Of a DNA stretch of 64,000 nucleotides, positions 34,741 to 44,028 are shown piece by piece (position 1 is the first letter of the stretch; every line of letters starts with the position of its first letter). The DNA lies in NCBI RefSeq assembly GCF_001570405.1, contig NZ_BBYM01000018.1:1-64000 (forward strand). Reading direction: 5' to 3'. This stretch comes from Microtetraspora niveoalba. GTDB taxonomy: Bacteria > Actinomycetota > Actinomycetes > Streptosporangiales > Streptosporangiaceae. Under the pieces are notes generated by a model. It saw only the letters and a program-made list of their open reading frames with translations, ran no database searches and was not told the DNA's origin. The translations under genes and the position numbers were made by a program.

Positions 34741-35914
34741 CCCCGGGCGCGGGCGGCGCCGGCCGCCCGTGCTCCTGCTCCACGCCCTGATCACGCAGGC
34801 CGTCACCTTCGTGCTGCGCCCGACCATGTCGTACCGGGCGATCGAGCTGGACGTCCCGGCGGGGTGGCTGGGCGTGCTGAGCGCGAGCTTCGCGATCGCC
34901 CCGCTGGTGCTGGCCATCCCGGCGGGGCACGCGGCCGACCGGTTCGGGGAGCGCGCGGTGGCCCTGGCCGGCGCCGTCCTGCTCGTCTGCTCCGGCCTGG
35001 CGTTCCTGCTGCTCGGCGACGGCGTGGGCGGCCTGGTGGCGGCGGGCGTCCTGCTCGGCACCGGCCACCTCGGCTGCGTCGTCGGGCAGCAGGCCCTGGT
35101 CGCCAACACCACGCGGCCCGGACGCTACGACACCGCCTTCGGGCACTACACGTTCGCGGCGTCGCTGGGCCAGGCCGCCGGGCCGGTGCTGATCTCTGCC
35201 TTCGGCGGCTCGCGGGCGATCCCCGACACCACCGCCGTCTTCCTCGCGGCGCTCGTCCTCGCCGCCGCGCTCGCGGCGCTGTCGGCCTTCCTGCCCGAGA
35301 GCCCGGGAACGGCGGGCCGCGGCGACGGCTCCGCGCCCGGGATCCGGTCGCTGATCCGCCTGCCGGGGCTGGCCGGCGCCCTCGCGACGAGCTGCGTGGT
35401 GCTGGCCGCCGTCGACATCACCCTCGTCTACCTGCCCGCGCTGGGCGCGGAGCGCGGCCTCGCCTCGGGCACGGTCGGCCTGCTGCTCGCCGTACGCGGG
35501 GTGGCGTCCATGGGGTCGCGGCTGTTCCTCGGCCGCCTGTCCCGGGCGTTCGGCCGCCGCAGGCTGCTGGTCGCGAGCACCGTGGCGGCGGCGGTCGCGC
35601 TGGCGGCCATGCCGTCGCCGATGCCGGTCTGGGCGCTCGCCGCGCTGCTCGCCGCCGCCGGTTTCGGCCTCGGCGTGGGCCAGCCGCTGACGATGTCGTG
35701 GCTGGCGGAGTCGGCGCCGCCGGGCCTGCGCGGCCGGGCCATGTCCCTGCGCCTGGTGGGCAACCGCACCGGCCAGGTGCTGATCCCCAGCGCGGCCGGG
35801 CTCGTGGCGGCGGGGCTGGGCGCGGGCGGGGTGTTGTGGATCACGGCGTTCAGCCTCGGCTGGGCCGGCGTCGCCGCGCGACGGCTGCCCGTGGACCCGG
35901 CCGGGGAGAGCTGA
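34730..35914 (+). CDS. MFS transporter
   Basis: Major facilitator protein of 394 aa with 12 predicted membrane helices. The loop 2-3 signature is [20 protein letters not shown] (G-x-x-D-R-x-G-x-R), and the second half has [20 protein letters not shown]. The ATG at 34730 lies within the end of tctA (11-bp overlap), so it is part of the tct operon and may carry the same class of organic acid or export a breakdown product. Substrate is not deducible. Confidence 0.9.
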   Translation: MRRDPGRGRRRPPVLLLHALITQAVTFVLRPTMSYRAIELDVPAGWLGVLSASFAIAPLVLAIPAGHAADRFGERAVALAGAVLLVCSGLAFLLLGDGVGGLVAAGVLLGTGHLGCVVGQQALVANTTRPGRYDTAFGHYTFAASLGQAAGPVLISAFGGSRAIPDTTAVFLAALVLAAALAALSAFLPESPGTAGRGDGSAPGIRSLIRLPGLAGALATSCVVLAAVDITLVYLPALGAERGLASGTVGLLLAVRGVASMGSRLFLGRLSRAFGRRRLLVASTVAAAVALAAMPSPMPVWALAALLAAAGFGLGVGQPLTMSWLAESAPPGLRGRAMSLRLVGNRTGQVLIPSAAGLVAAGLGAGGVLWITAFSLGWAGVAARRLPVDPAGES

Positions 35915-35945
35915 GCGGCCGGGACGCCGGGCCGTGCCGCGCGGC

Positions 35946-37193
35946 TCACAGCATCAGCCGCGGCTGGGTCTGGGTGCGCCATTCGAGCAGCACCACGGTG
36001 GCGTCGTCCTGCAGGCGCCCCTCCTGGTGGGCGAGGATCGACTGGATCAGGCGGCGCAGGGTCTCCGGGGTGGTCAGCCCGCCCGCCTCCTGGCGGACGA
36101 CGAAGTCGATGAAGCGGCGCAGCCCGAACGGCTCCCCCTCGGGGCTGCGCGCTTCGATGATCCCGTCTGTGTAGAGCAGCAGGCGGTCGCCGGGTTCGAG
36201 GTGGTACTCCGCGAGGCTCGCCGGCACGCTCAGCCCGAGCCCCATCGGCGGCGACGGCGTGCCGTCCAGGGAGATGGTGGTGCGCTTGTCGCGGATGACC
36301 AGTGGCGGGTGGTGCCCCCGGTTGACCCAGACGAGCCGGCCGGTGGCCGTGTTCAGCGCGGCCAGGACGCCGGTGGCGAAGCGGGTGCCGGCGAACTGCT
36401 CGCCGATCGCCGCGTCGATCGCCTCGCTCGCCGCCACCGGGTCGACGCCCTGCCGCCGGCTGTAGCGGTAGGCGCCGATGGCGATGGTCGCGGTCAGCCC
36501 GGCTGCGGTGTCGTGCCCCATGGCGTCGAAGATCGCCAGGTGCATGATGTCGCCGTTGAGCGCGTAGTCGAAGGTGTCCCCGCCCATCTCGTACGCGGGT
36601 TCGAGCGCGGCGCCGACCACCACGCGTTCGTTGGCGAAGGTCCTGGCCGGCATGAGGTTCCACAGGACCTCGGCGGAGAGGTTCATCGGCCGGGTGCGCT
36701 CAAGGACGGCGTAGGAGTCGCTGACGGCCCGCTTGCTCTCCAGGATGAAGGCGAGGAGCGACGCGAGGTAGCGGATCCGCCAGCCGGTGGCCGGGGTGGG
36801 CTCGGCCACGGTGACCGCGATCACGCCGAGCCGTTCGGTGCCGTCGAGCAGCGGCACCCACAGGCGGAGCGGTCCCTCCTCGACCGGCGGCTCCGCGGCC
36901 TCGCCCGCGGACGGGTGCGTGGCCGCCCCGACGCGGACGATCTCCACGTTGCGGTAGGCCCGCCCGGCGAGAGTGGCGTCGATGCGGATGGGGGCGGGCG
37001 GCTCTCCGGACTCGCTCCGCTGGCCGGGCAGCGGGACGAGCGACAGTTGCTGCAGGTCGGCGATGTAGATCGTCGTCTCGGACAGGCCCCAGAGGGCCGC
37101 GTGCTCGGCGACCAGCGCCGGCACGTTCTCGAGCGAGACCAGATGGCTGGCGTGGACCAGTCCGCCCAGCATCCTCTCGTCGTCGCTCCGCAC
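35946..37193 (-). CDS. GAF-domain PP2C-type (SpoIIE/RsbU-like) serine phosphatase
   Basis: A 415-aa signalling phosphatase. Residues 15-170 form a GAF-like sensor (LVHASHLVSLENVPALVAEH onwards). The PPM/SpoIIE phosphatase follows from about 195: AALEPAYEMGGDTFDYALNG, HLAIFDAMGHDTAAGLTA, with the paired metal Asps, LVWVNRGHHPPLVI, LLLYTDGIIEARS and QDDATVVLLEW. Such enzymes dephosphorylate anti-sigma antagonists in stress-response partner switching. No anti-sigma factor or STAS-domain gene is adjacent. The ATG at 37193 lies about 20 nt after a weak GGAGCCACC site. Confidence 0.93.
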   Translation of the reverse strand: MRSDDERMLGGLVHASHLVSLENVPALVAEHAALWGLSETTIYIADLQQLSLVPLPGQRSESGEPPAPIRIDATLAGRAYRNVEIVRVGAATHPSAGEAAEPPVEEGPLRLWVPLLDGTERLGVIAVTVAEPTPATGWRIRYLASLLAFILESKRAVSDSYAVLERTRPMNLSAEVLWNLMPARTFANERVVVGAALEPAYEMGGDTFDYALNGDIMHLAIFDAMGHDTAAGLTATIAIGAYRYSRRQGVDPVAASEAIDAAIGEQFAGTRFATGVLAALNTATGRLVWVNRGHHPPLVIRDKRTTISLDGTPSPPMGLGLSVPASLAEYHLEPGDRLLLYTDGIIEARSPEGEPFGLRRFIDFVVRQEAGGLTTPETLRRLIQSILAHQEGRLQDDATVVLLEWRTQTQPRLML

Positions 37194-37346
37194 GCGCGCT
37201 CCCCGGGGTGGCTCCGCATCCTCGTGCCCCGCCTCCTACCCACGGGGGGCGCGTTTGACCTGGGCGGACGCGGGAAGCGGGGGCGCTACGGAGGGCGGGC
37301 CGCCCGCGTGGCGGCCCGCGCGGCCTCGCGACTTCGGGGGGAAACG

Positions 37347-37523
37347 ATGACGAACATCTGGCAACCGGGAAGCCGGGCCCCACGCGGCGGCGACCTGGAC
37401 TGGCTGCCCCCGCTGGGCCAGTCCCCGGACGCCGAGGGCGATCCCGAGGACGGCCCGTGGCAGGGGTGGTACGTGCCGGGCGCCGATTCCTCGGACGACG
37501 TGGAGGAGCCCACCACCGAATAG
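37347..37523 (+). CDS. Small acidic protein of unknown function
   Basis: A 58-aa ORF (TNIWQPGSRAPRGGDLDWLP, then a Asp/Glu-rich tail ending DDVEEPTTE). GGGGGGAAACG lies before its ATG, and third-position GC is high. It is divergent from the phosphatase gene and upstream of the Mrp-type cluster, but 130 bp short of it. No domain or membrane helix is visible. A minus-strand ORF covers the same DNA; the plus-strand frame looks better because of its ribosome site. Confidence 0.45.
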   Translation: MTNIWQPGSRAPRGGDLDWLPPLGQSPDAEGDPEDGPWQGWYVPGADSSDDVEEPTTE

Positions 37524-37654
37524 CCCCGGGGTCAGCGCTCCGCCAGGACCCGGCCAAGCCGCCGCCGTCCGCCGTTTCGCCCGATCCGGCCCCGGGAATC
37601 TCCGGACGACACATCCGTGCCGGCTCGTGGGGGGCCTGAGCTCAGGAGGTCGGG

Positions 37655-38131
37655 ATGCGGCCGATGGGTAAGGCGGTCGCCTGGTGGGCGGCGCTCATGG
37701 CGGTCTGGTGGGCCACCCTGTCGGCCCCGGCCACGGCCGAACTGGTGACCGGCGCGGCCTGCGCGCTCGCCTGCGTCGCGGTGGCGATGGCGGTCCCGCG
37801 CCTGCTCGGGCAGTCGTGGCGGCCCGCCCCGCGGTGGGCGGCCTGGCTCGGGCCGCTCGCGCTCGCGGTCCCGGCCGACACCGCCCGCCTGCTCGCGGTG
37901 ACGGTGCCGCGCCTGCTGCGCGACCGGGAGTGGTCCGGGTCGCTGCGGCGGCTGCCCCCGCCGCCCGGGGAGCCGGAGCCGACGGCCCGCGCGCGGCGGG
38001 CGCTGGGGACGGCGGCGGTCTCGGCCTCGCCCGGAGCCGTCGTCGTGGACTGGCCGCCGGACGGCGCTCCGGCGTTGGTCCACGCGGTGACGTCCCGGCC
38101 GTCCCGCCTGGAGTCGGCGGTGACCCGGTGA
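37655..38131 (+). CDS. mrpE: Mrp/Mnh-type antiporter subunit E (MbhA-like)
   Basis: First gene of a seven-gene cation/proton antiporter module. The 158-aa protein has two or three N-terminal membrane helices (AVAWWAALMAVWWATLSAPA) and a cytoplasmic C-terminal domain with TAAVSASPGAVVVDWPPDG, the typical MrpE segment (usually SITLTPGTV). The ATG at 37655 follows CAGGAGG. Its stop overlaps the next gene's GTG by four bases. Confidence 0.9.
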   Translation: MRPMGKAVAWWAALMAVWWATLSAPATAELVTGAACALACVAVAMAVPRLLGQSWRPAPRWAAWLGPLALAVPADTARLLAVTVPRLLRDREWSGSLRRLPPPPGEPEPTARARRALGTAAVSASPGAVVVDWPPDGAPALVHAVTSRPSRLESAVTR

Positions 38132-38382
38132 GCCTGTGGTCGCTCGCGACGATCGCGCTGATGGTGGGCGGCCTCGGCCCCGCGCTGTACGTGTCGGCGC
38201 GCGGCGGAGCCCTCGACCGGCTGATCGGCCTGGAGCTGGGCGGCGCCGTCGCCACGCTCGTGCTGATGCTGCTCTCGCACGGCTCCACCCGGTCGTCGTA
38301 CCTGATCGTGCCGCTGGTGCTGGCCGTGTTGTCGTTCGCGGGCACGCTCGTGTTCGCCCGGGTGCTGGCGGCCCGGCCGTGA
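38128..38382 (+). CDS. mrpF: Mrp-type antiporter subunit F (MbhB-like)
   Basis: An 84-aa membrane protein with three predicted helices. The family pattern GGALDRLIGLELGGAVATLV (canonical: R.xxDRVxALD) is present with Gly-Leu replacing the usual Ala-Leu-Asp; the third helix is IVPLVLAVLSFAGTLVFARVL. GTG start with a 4-bp overlap on each side. Confidence 0.88.
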   Translation: MSLWSLATIALMVGGLGPALYVSARGGALDRLIGLELGGAVATLVLMLLSHGSTRSSYLIVPLVLAVLSFAGTLVFARVLAARP

Positions 38383-38678
38383 ACCCCGTGGCGGAGGTCC
38401 TCGTCGGCCTGGGCGTGCTCGTCGCCCTCGCCTCGTCGGTGGGCGCCGTGCTCCCGCGCGACACGCTGACCCGGCTGCACTTCGTCACCCCCGTCACGTC
38501 GCTCGCCGCGCCGCTGGTCGGCGCGGGCCTCGCGGTGGACGCGGGCTGGAGCGCGACCGCCGCGATGGACCTGCTCATCGTGCTGGTGCTCGCCGCCACC
38601 GGGCCGGTGCTCGCCGCGGCGACCGCGCAGGCGCGGGCGCAGCGGCAGGGCCTGGTGACCGAGGAGGCCCCGGAGTGA
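38379..38678 (+). CDS. mrpG: Mrp-type antiporter subunit G (MbhC-like)
   Basis: A 99-aa protein with three predicted helices. The MrpG signature (R-x-HF-x-T region) appears as PRDTLTRLHFVTPVTSLAAP, preceded by AEVLVGLGVLVALASSVGAV. It has GTG as start and overlaps both neighbours by four bases. Confidence 0.9.
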   Translation: MNPVAEVLVGLGVLVALASSVGAVLPRDTLTRLHFVTPVTSLAAPLVGAGLAVDAGWSATAAMDLLIVLVLAATGPVLAAATAQARAQRQGLVTEEAPE

Positions 38679-38917
38679 GCGACGCCCTGGCGGTGGTGGC
38701 GCTGACGCTGGTGGGGGTGGCGGGCACGGCCGTCGCCTGGACGTTCGACCCGGCCCGCCAGGCGGTGCTGTCCTCCGTCTTCGGCGTGCTGCTCGCGGTG
38801 CTGTTCACGGTGCTGCAGGCGCCGGACGTGGCGCTGTCCCAGATCGGGGTGGGCGCCGCGCTCGTGCCGCTCATGGTCGTCCTCACCGTACGGAGAATCC
38901 GCCGGGGCCCGCGGTGA
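38675..38917 (+). CDS. MbhD/DUF4040-type subunit (stand-alone MrpA C-terminal segment)
   Basis: An 80-aa protein with two or three helices. SVFGVLLAVLFTVLQAPDVAL and LSQIGVGAALVPLMVVLTVR match the MbhD/DUF4040 domain that forms part of the C terminus of canonical MrpA, in which the sequence APDVALTQ is a hallmark. Here it is a separate gene, as in membrane-bound hydrogenase (Mbh) clusters. Overlaps on both sides are four bases. Confidence 0.88.
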   Translation: MSDALAVVALTLVGVAGTAVAWTFDPARQAVLSSVFGVLLAVLFTVLQAPDVALSQIGVGAALVPLMVVLTVRRIRRGPR

Positions 38918-39666
38918 GCGGGCGCGCGCGGCTGGTCGTGTTCGTCCTCGGGGCGGCGGGGCTGGCGGTGGCGTTCGTGTTCGCGCTGGGCGGGATGCCG
39001 CCGTTCGGCGGGAGCGAGCACCCCTACCGGGACCTGGCGGTCGCGGCGGCGCTGCGGCACGTCACGCCCAACGTGGTCTCGTCGGTCAACTTCGACCAGC
39101 GGGCGCTGGACACGCTCGGCGAGGAGACGATCCTGCTGGGCTCGGTGATCGGCGCCGCGGCGCTGCTGCGCCTGGTCGGGCACGAGAAGGAGCGCCCCGA
39201 GCGGGCCGGAGGGCGGCTGCCGGACGCGATCGGGCTCGGCTGCTATCTGCTCCTGCCGGTGACCCTGCTGATCGGGCTGGACGTGGTCGCGCACGGCCAT
39301 CTCACACCCGGCGGCGGCTTCCAGGGCGGCGTGGTGCTCGCCACCGGCCTGCACCTGCTCTATCTGGCCGGGCGGTACCGGAGCCTGGAGCGGCTGCGCC
39401 CGCTCGCCTGGTACGAGTTCGGCGAGGGCGCGAGCGCGACGGCGTTCGTCGGCGTGGGGCTGGCGGGACTCGCGGCCGGCGGGTCGTTCCTGGCGAACGT
39501 GCTGCCGCTGGGCTCGTTCCGTGAGCTGCTGTCGGCGGGCACGGTGCCGGTGCTCAACATCGTGGTCGGCTGCGCGGTCGCCACGGGCGCGGTCGTCCTG
39601 CTGGCCCAGTTCCTCGAGCAGGCGATCCGGATCACCGGCGGGGCCGGACCCGGCTCCTCCGGCTGA
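38914..39666 (+). CDS. Fused MbhE-MrpB (MbhF) antiporter subunit
   Basis: A 250-aa membrane protein. The first 90 residues (GGSEHPYRDLAVAAALRHVT, SVNFDQRALDTLGEETILLG) match the MbhE segment, the last part of canonical MrpA, with the conserved D-T-L-G-E motif. The remaining part is MrpB (LGCYLLLPVTLLIGLDVVAH, then HLTPGGGFQGGVVLATGLHL). So two subunits of the archaeal Mbh series are fused in one chain. The GTG start overlaps the DUF4040 gene. Confidence 0.87.
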   Translation: MSGRARLVVFVLGAAGLAVAFVFALGGMPPFGGSEHPYRDLAVAAALRHVTPNVVSSVNFDQRALDTLGEETILLGSVIGAAALLRLVGHEKERPERAGGRLPDAIGLGCYLLLPVTLLIGLDVVAHGHLTPGGGFQGGVVLATGLHLLYLAGRYRSLERLRPLAWYEFGEGASATAFVGVGLAGLAAGGSFLANVLPLGSFRELLSAGTVPVLNIVVGCAVATGAVVLLAQFLEQAIRITGGAGPGSSG

Positions 39667-39677
39667 GGCGGCCGCCC

Positions 39678-40025
39678 GTGCAGGTGTACGCGTACGCGGT
39701 CGCCGGGTGGCTGGCGCTGGCCGGCGCGCTCGGCATCGCGCGCAGCCACAACCTGGTCCACGCCGTGGTCGCGCTCTCGGTGGTGCAGTCCGGCACGTAC
39801 GTCCTGCTGCTGTCGGTCGGATACCAGTGGGAGGCGGCGGCGCCGGTCTTCGCCTCCGGCGTCCCGGTCACCACCCCGGTCGTCGATCCGGTGGTGCAGG
39901 CGATGACGCTGACCGACATCGTCGTGTCGGCCACGGTCACCGCGCTGCTGCTCGCGCTGACGATCCAGATCGAGAAGCGGTTCGGGACGGTCGACCCGGA
40001 CGAACTGCGGAAGCTGAAGGGCTGA
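39678..40025 (+). CDS. mrpC: Mrp-type antiporter subunit C (NuoK-like)
   Basis: A 115-aa protein with three predicted helices, homologous to NuoK of complex I. Seen: GIARSHNLVHAVVALSVVQS (family pattern N-L-x-r-x-x-x-G-l/v), TTPVVDPVVQAMTLTDIVVS (the DPLPQALVLTAIVIG-like motif with D-P-V-V-Q-A-x-T-L-T) and a cytoplasmic C terminus. It starts 11 bp after the MbhE-MrpB gene. Confidence 0.92.
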   Translation: MQVYAYAVAGWLALAGALGIARSHNLVHAVVALSVVQSGTYVLLLSVGYQWEAAAPVFASGVPVTTPVVDPVVQAMTLTDIVVSATVTALLLALTIQIEKRFGTVDPDELRKLKG

Positions 40026-40026
40026 G

Positions 40027-41874
40027 GTGCCCTGGGTCCCGGACACCGCGGCGGCGCCGCTGGCGGTCGCCGTGCCGATCGTGGCGGCGTGTCTGGCGCT
40101 GGTTGGCGCGCGGTGGGCGCCGCGCCCGCTGATCGACCTGCTCGCGACGGGGGCGGCGGCCGTGACCGCCTGGCTGACCGGGGCGCTCACGCTGGCCGCG
40201 TTCGGCGGCAGGGTGGTCACCTGGACCGGCGGCTGGTCTCCCCGGGACGGCCGGTCGGTGGGGATCGTCCTGGCGGCCGACCCGGTGAACGCCGGCCTCG
40301 CCTGCCTGGCCTCCGCGCTCACCTGCTGCGCCCTCCTGTACAGCTGGCGCTACGTGGACTCGGCGGCGGGCCACTACCACGCGCTCGTCCTGCTGTTCCT
40401 GGCCGGGATGAACGGCTTCGCCCTGACCGGCGACCTGTTCGACATGTTCGTGTTCTTCGAGCTGATGGGCGCGACCGCGTTCGCGCTGACCGGCCTGCGG
40501 GTCGAGGAGCCGAACTCGCTGCAGGGCGGCCTCAACTTCGCGGTGATCAACTCGCTGGCCGCGTACCTGTCCCTGATCGGCCTCGGCCTGCTGTACGCGC
40601 GGACCGGGCAGCTCGGCCTGGCCCAGATCGGCGCGGCCCTCGGCGGACGGCCGGCCGACGCGCTGGTCGTCGTGGCGTTCGTGCTGGCGATCGTCGGTTT
40701 CGTGACCAAGGCGGCGATGGCGCCGATGCACTTCTGGCTGGCGGACGCGCACGCGGTCGCCCCCGCGCCGGTGTGCGTGCTCATGTCCGGTGTGATGGTG
40801 GAGCTGGGCGTGTACGCGTTGGCGCGGGTGTACGTCACGGTCTTCTCCGCGGCCGTCCCGGCGGCGGCGGTGCGGGAGGCGTTCATCGCGTTCGGGGTGC
40901 TCACCGCCGCCGTCGGCTGCGTCATGTGCGTCACCCAGCGGCATCTCAAGCGGTTGTTCGCGTACTCGACGATCGCGCACATCGGGCTGTTCCTGATCGG
41001 CTTCGCCCTGCTGACGCCGGACGGGTTCACCGGGGTCGCCGTGTACGTGGCCGGCCACGCCGGGATCAAGGGGGCGCTGTTCCTCCTCGCGGGGCTGCTG
41101 CTCGACCGTTTCCAGACGGTGGACGAGGGCGAGCTGTTCGGGCGGGGCGGGCGCGGCGCCCCCTGCTGGCTGTTCCTGCTCGCGGCCCTCGCCCTGGCCG
41201 GGCTGCCGCCGCTCGGCCCCGGGCTGGGCAAGGCCCTCTCCGAGGACGCGGCGGGCGCGGCGGGCCTCCCCTGGCTGGCGGCCGTGTTCGTACTGGTGTC
41301 GGCCGTCACCGGCGGGGCCGTCCTGCGCGCCGGGCTGCGGGTCTTCCTCGGTCTCGGCCACCGGCTCGGCCCCGTGGAGCGGGACACGCAGACGGCGGGC
41401 GAGGAGCGGCCGGAGACGGAGACCGCGCTGACCCGCACGCCGCCCACCATGCTCGCCGCCGTCGTGCTGCTCGTCCTCGGAGGTGTCGCGGCGGGCGTGG
41501 CGGTGGGCCTGGTGCCCGCCCTCGCCGCGGCGGCCGGCCGGGCCGGGCAGACCTTCGCCGACCGGGCCGGCTATCTCGGCCAGGTGCTGTACGGCGGGCC
41601 GCCGCGCCCGGCGCCGCCGCCCGTCGCCGCGCGCTGGACCGGCTCCGGCGTCCTGTCCGGGGTGGTGTCCACCGTGCTCGCCGGCGCGGTCGCCGCGCTG
41701 TCCCTCTGGCTCCCGCGTGGGGCGCGTGTGCGGGCGCGGCGGCTGCGGCCCGCGGTGGACGGCCTGCACCGCCTGCACTCGGGCCACGTGGGCGACTACG
41801 TGGCGTGGCTGCTGGCCGGGGCCGCCGGTCTCGCCCTCGCCCTGCTGGCGCTGCCGGCCGCCGCCCCCGGCTGA
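40027..41874 (+). CDS. mrpD: Mrp-type antiporter subunit D (NuoL/M/N-like)
   Basis: The only large proton-antiporter-like subunit of the cluster: 615 aa, about 14-15 predicted helices plus a longer hydrophilic C-terminal part. Seen: DLFDMFVFFELMGATAFALT (the conserved TM5 Glu), FVTKAAMAPMHFWLADAHAV (TM7 Lys and the HxxxP-type segment), KRLFAYSTIAHIGLFLIGFA, and AGHAGIKGALFLLAGLLL. The GTG start lies one base past mrpC. The protein is about 100 aa longer than usual MrpD, with an extra C-terminal region (about 440-615) having an acidic-basic linker and three more helices. Confidence 0.92.
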   Translation: MPWVPDTAAAPLAVAVPIVAACLALVGARWAPRPLIDLLATGAAAVTAWLTGALTLAAFGGRVVTWTGGWSPRDGRSVGIVLAADPVNAGLACLASALTCCALLYSWRYVDSAAGHYHALVLLFLAGMNGFALTGDLFDMFVFFELMGATAFALTGLRVEEPNSLQGGLNFAVINSLAAYLSLIGLGLLYARTGQLGLAQIGAALGGRPADALVVVAFVLAIVGFVTKAAMAPMHFWLADAHAVAPAPVCVLMSGVMVELGVYALARVYVTVFSAAVPAAAVREAFIAFGVLTAAVGCVMCVTQRHLKRLFAYSTIAHIGLFLIGFALLTPDGFTGVAVYVAGHAGIKGALFLLAGLLLDRFQTVDEGELFGRGGRGAPCWLFLLAALALAGLPPLGPGLGKALSEDAAGAAGLPWLAAVFVLVSAVTGGAVLRAGLRVFLGLGHRLGPVERDTQTAGEERPETETALTRTPPTMLAAVVLLVLGGVAAGVAVGLVPALAAAAGRAGQTFADRAGYLGQVLYGGPPRPAPPPVAARWTGSGVLSGVVSTVLAGAVAALSLWLPRGARVRARRLRPAVDGLHRLHSGHVGDYVAWLLAGAAGLALALLALPAAAPG

Positions 41875-41884
41875 GCCGCCCGGC

Positions 41885-43366
41885 TCAGAACCCCTGGGCC
41901 AGCCGGTGGTAGGCCTGGTTCCAGCGCAGTTCCTTGACGAGCCCGCGCACGGTGGTCGAGGCGTCGATCAGGACCAGCTCCACCCCGAGCATGTCGGCGA
42001 AGTCGGCCAGTTCCTCGGCGCCGACGGCCGCGGACAGGACGGTGTGGTGCGGGGCGCCCGCGGTCAGCCACGACTCGGCGGAGGTGCGCAGGTCGGGACG
42101 GGGACGCCACACCGCCCGCGCGACCGGCAGCCGCGGCAGCGGCTCCAGCGGGGAGACGACGTCGATCTCGTTCGCGACCAGCCGGAACCGGTCGCCCATG
42201 TCGGCCAGTCCGACCACGACCGCCGGGGCGGGCGCGGCGTCGAACACCAGCCGCACCGGGTCCTCCCGGCCGCCGATGCCGAGCGGGTGGATCTCGCAGG
42301 AGGGGACGCCGTCCGCGATCGTCGGGCAGACCTCCAGCATGTGCGCGCCGAGGATCAGCTCCTCCCCCGGCGTCAGGTGGTAGGTGTAGTCCTCCATGAA
42401 GGAGGTGCCGCCGGGCCGCCCCTCCGCCATCACCTTCAGCGTTCGCAGCAGCGCGGAGGTCTTCCAGTCGCCCTCGCCGCCGAAGCCGTACCCGTCGGCC
42501 ATCAGGCGCTGGACGGCGAGGCCGGGAAGCTGGCGCAGCCCGCCCAGGTCCTCGAAGTTGGTGGTGAAGGCCCTGAACCCGCCGGCGTCGAGGAAGTGCC
42601 GCAGGCCCAGCTCGATGCGGGCCGCGTAGCGCAGCGACTCGTGCCGCTCCCCTCCCGCGCGCAGCTCGGGGGCGACCCGGTACAGCTCCTCGTACTCGCG
42701 GGTGAGCGCGGTGACGTCAGCATCGGAGGCGGCGTCGACCGCCTCGACGAGGTCGTTGACGCCGTAGGTGTTGACCGAGACGCCGAACCTGAGCTGGGCC
42801 TCCACCTTGTCGCCCTCGGTGACGGCGACGTCGCGCATGTTGTCACCGAAGCGCGCGAGCCGCAGCGTGGACAGCTCGGCCCGCCCGGCGGCGGCCCGCG
42901 CCCACGCCGCGATCCGCGCCACGACGGACGGGTCCGCGACATGCCCGGCCACGGTGGTGCGGGGCACGCCCAGCCGGGCCTGGACGAAGCCGAACTCCCG
43001 GTCGCCGTGCGCGGCCTGGTTAAGGTTCATGAAGTCCATGTCGATGGAGCTCCACGGCAGCTCCCGGTTGGCCTGCGTGTGCAGGTGCAGCAACGGCTTG
43101 CGCAGCGCGTCCAGCCCGGCGATCCACATCTTCGCCGGGGAGAACGTGTGCATCCACGCGATCAGGCCGCCGCAGTCGTCGTCGGCGTTCGCCTTGAGGC
43201 ACGCCCGCCGGATGGCCCCGGCGTCCGTGAGCACCGGCTTCCACTCCACCTCGTACGGCAGCGCCTCGTCCAGCGCCGCCGCCACGGCCCGGGACTGCTC
43301 GGCCACCTGCCGCAGCGTGTCCTCGCCGTACAAACCCTGGCTGCCGGTCAGGAACCATAGCTTCAC
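41885..43366 (-). CDS. araA: L-arabinose isomerase
   Basis: Converts L-arabinose to L-ribulose; Mn2+-dependent, cytoplasmic, 493 aa as expected. Seen: [61 protein letters not shown], the metal region [16 protein letters not shown] with active Glu (about residue 300) and [10 protein letters not shown] with the second Glu. The GTG at 43366 overlaps the araD stop (GTGA). It is the last gene of araB-araD-araA and ends 10 bp from the convergent mrpD. Confidence 0.97.
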   Translation of the reverse strand: MKLWFLTGSQGLYGEDTLRQVAEQSRAVAAALDEALPYEVEWKPVLTDAGAIRRACLKANADDDCGGLIAWMHTFSPAKMWIAGLDALRKPLLHLHTQANRELPWSSIDMDFMNLNQAAHGDREFGFVQARLGVPRTTVAGHVADPSVVARIAAWARAAAGRAELSTLRLARFGDNMRDVAVTEGDKVEAQLRFGVSVNTYGVNDLVEAVDAASDADVTALTREYEELYRVAPELRAGGERHESLRYAARIELGLRHFLDAGGFRAFTTNFEDLGGLRQLPGLAVQRLMADGYGFGGEGDWKTSALLRTLKVMAEGRPGGTSFMEDYTYHLTPGEELILGAHMLEVCPTIADGVPSCEIHPLGIGGREDPVRLVFDAAPAPAVVVGLADMGDRFRLVANEIDVVSPLEPLPRLPVARAVWRPRPDLRTSAESWLTAGAPHHTVLSAAVGAEELADFADMLGVELVLIDASTTVRGLVKELRWNQAYHRLAQGF

Positions 43367-44028
43367 CGGTGACTCCTCTGTCCGTAGACGTTCTGGTAGC
43401 GGTCGTAAAGGCGGTCGACGTCGGCGGGCGCGATCGGCAGCGGCTCGCCGAGCTGGCGGGAGAGGTGGACCGTGCGGGCGACGTCCTCGCACATCACGGC
43501 CGCCTTCACCGCGGCCTTCGGCGACGCGCCGACCGTGAAGACGCCGTGGTTGCGCATGAGCACGGCGCGCGAGCGGTGGCCGGAGAGGGTCTCGACGACT
43601 CCCCTGCCGATGTCGTCGCCGCCGATCAGCGCGAAGGGGCCGACCGGGATCTCGCCGCCGAACTCGTCGGCCATCGCGGTGAGCACGCACGGGATGGGCT
43701 CGCCGCGCGCCGCCCAGGCCGACGCGTACGTGGAGTGGGTGTGCACCACGCCGTTCACCTCGGGCATGTGCCGGTAGACGTACGCGTGCGCGGCGGTGTC
43801 GCTGGACGGCGAGAACGATCCCTCGACGAGGACCCCGTCGAGGTCGCAGACGACCATCGTCTCGGGCGTCAGCTCGTCGTAGGAGACCCCGCTCGGCTTG
43901 ATCACGAACAGGTCGGCGCCGGGGACGCGGCCGGAGACGTTCCCCGCGGTCCAGGCCACCAGGTTGTTGCGCACCAGTTCGGCGTGCAGCCCGCAGACGG
44001 TCTCGCGCAGCAGCCGGATGGGGGTCAT
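43363..44028 (-). CDS. araD: L-ribulose-5-phosphate 4-epimerase
   Basis: Class II aldolase-fold zinc epimerase producing D-xylulose 5-phosphate; 221 aa. Seen: [48 protein letters not shown] (zinc His pair HTH), [19 protein letters not shown] and [20 protein letters not shown] with the third His ligand. The ATG at 44028 overlaps the araB stop by four bases. Confidence 0.96.
   Translation of the reverse strand: MTPIRLLRETVCGLHAELVRNNLVAWTAGNVSGRVPGADLFVIKPSGVSYDELTPETMVVCDLDGVLVEGSFSPSSDTAAHAYVYRHMPEVNGVVHTHSTYASAWAARGEPIPCVLTAMADEFGGEIPVGPFALIGGDDIGRGVVETLSGHRSRAVLMRNHGVFTVGASPKAAVKAAVMCEDVARTVHLSRQLGEPLPIAPADVDRLYDRYQNVYGQRSHR

Noticed and set aside
37286-37516. Minus-strand 76-aa frame opposite the small acidic ORF
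   Set aside because: It has no ribosome site and a Ser/Pro/Arg-rich composition typical of antisense frames; the plus-strand frame has GGGGGG before its ATG.
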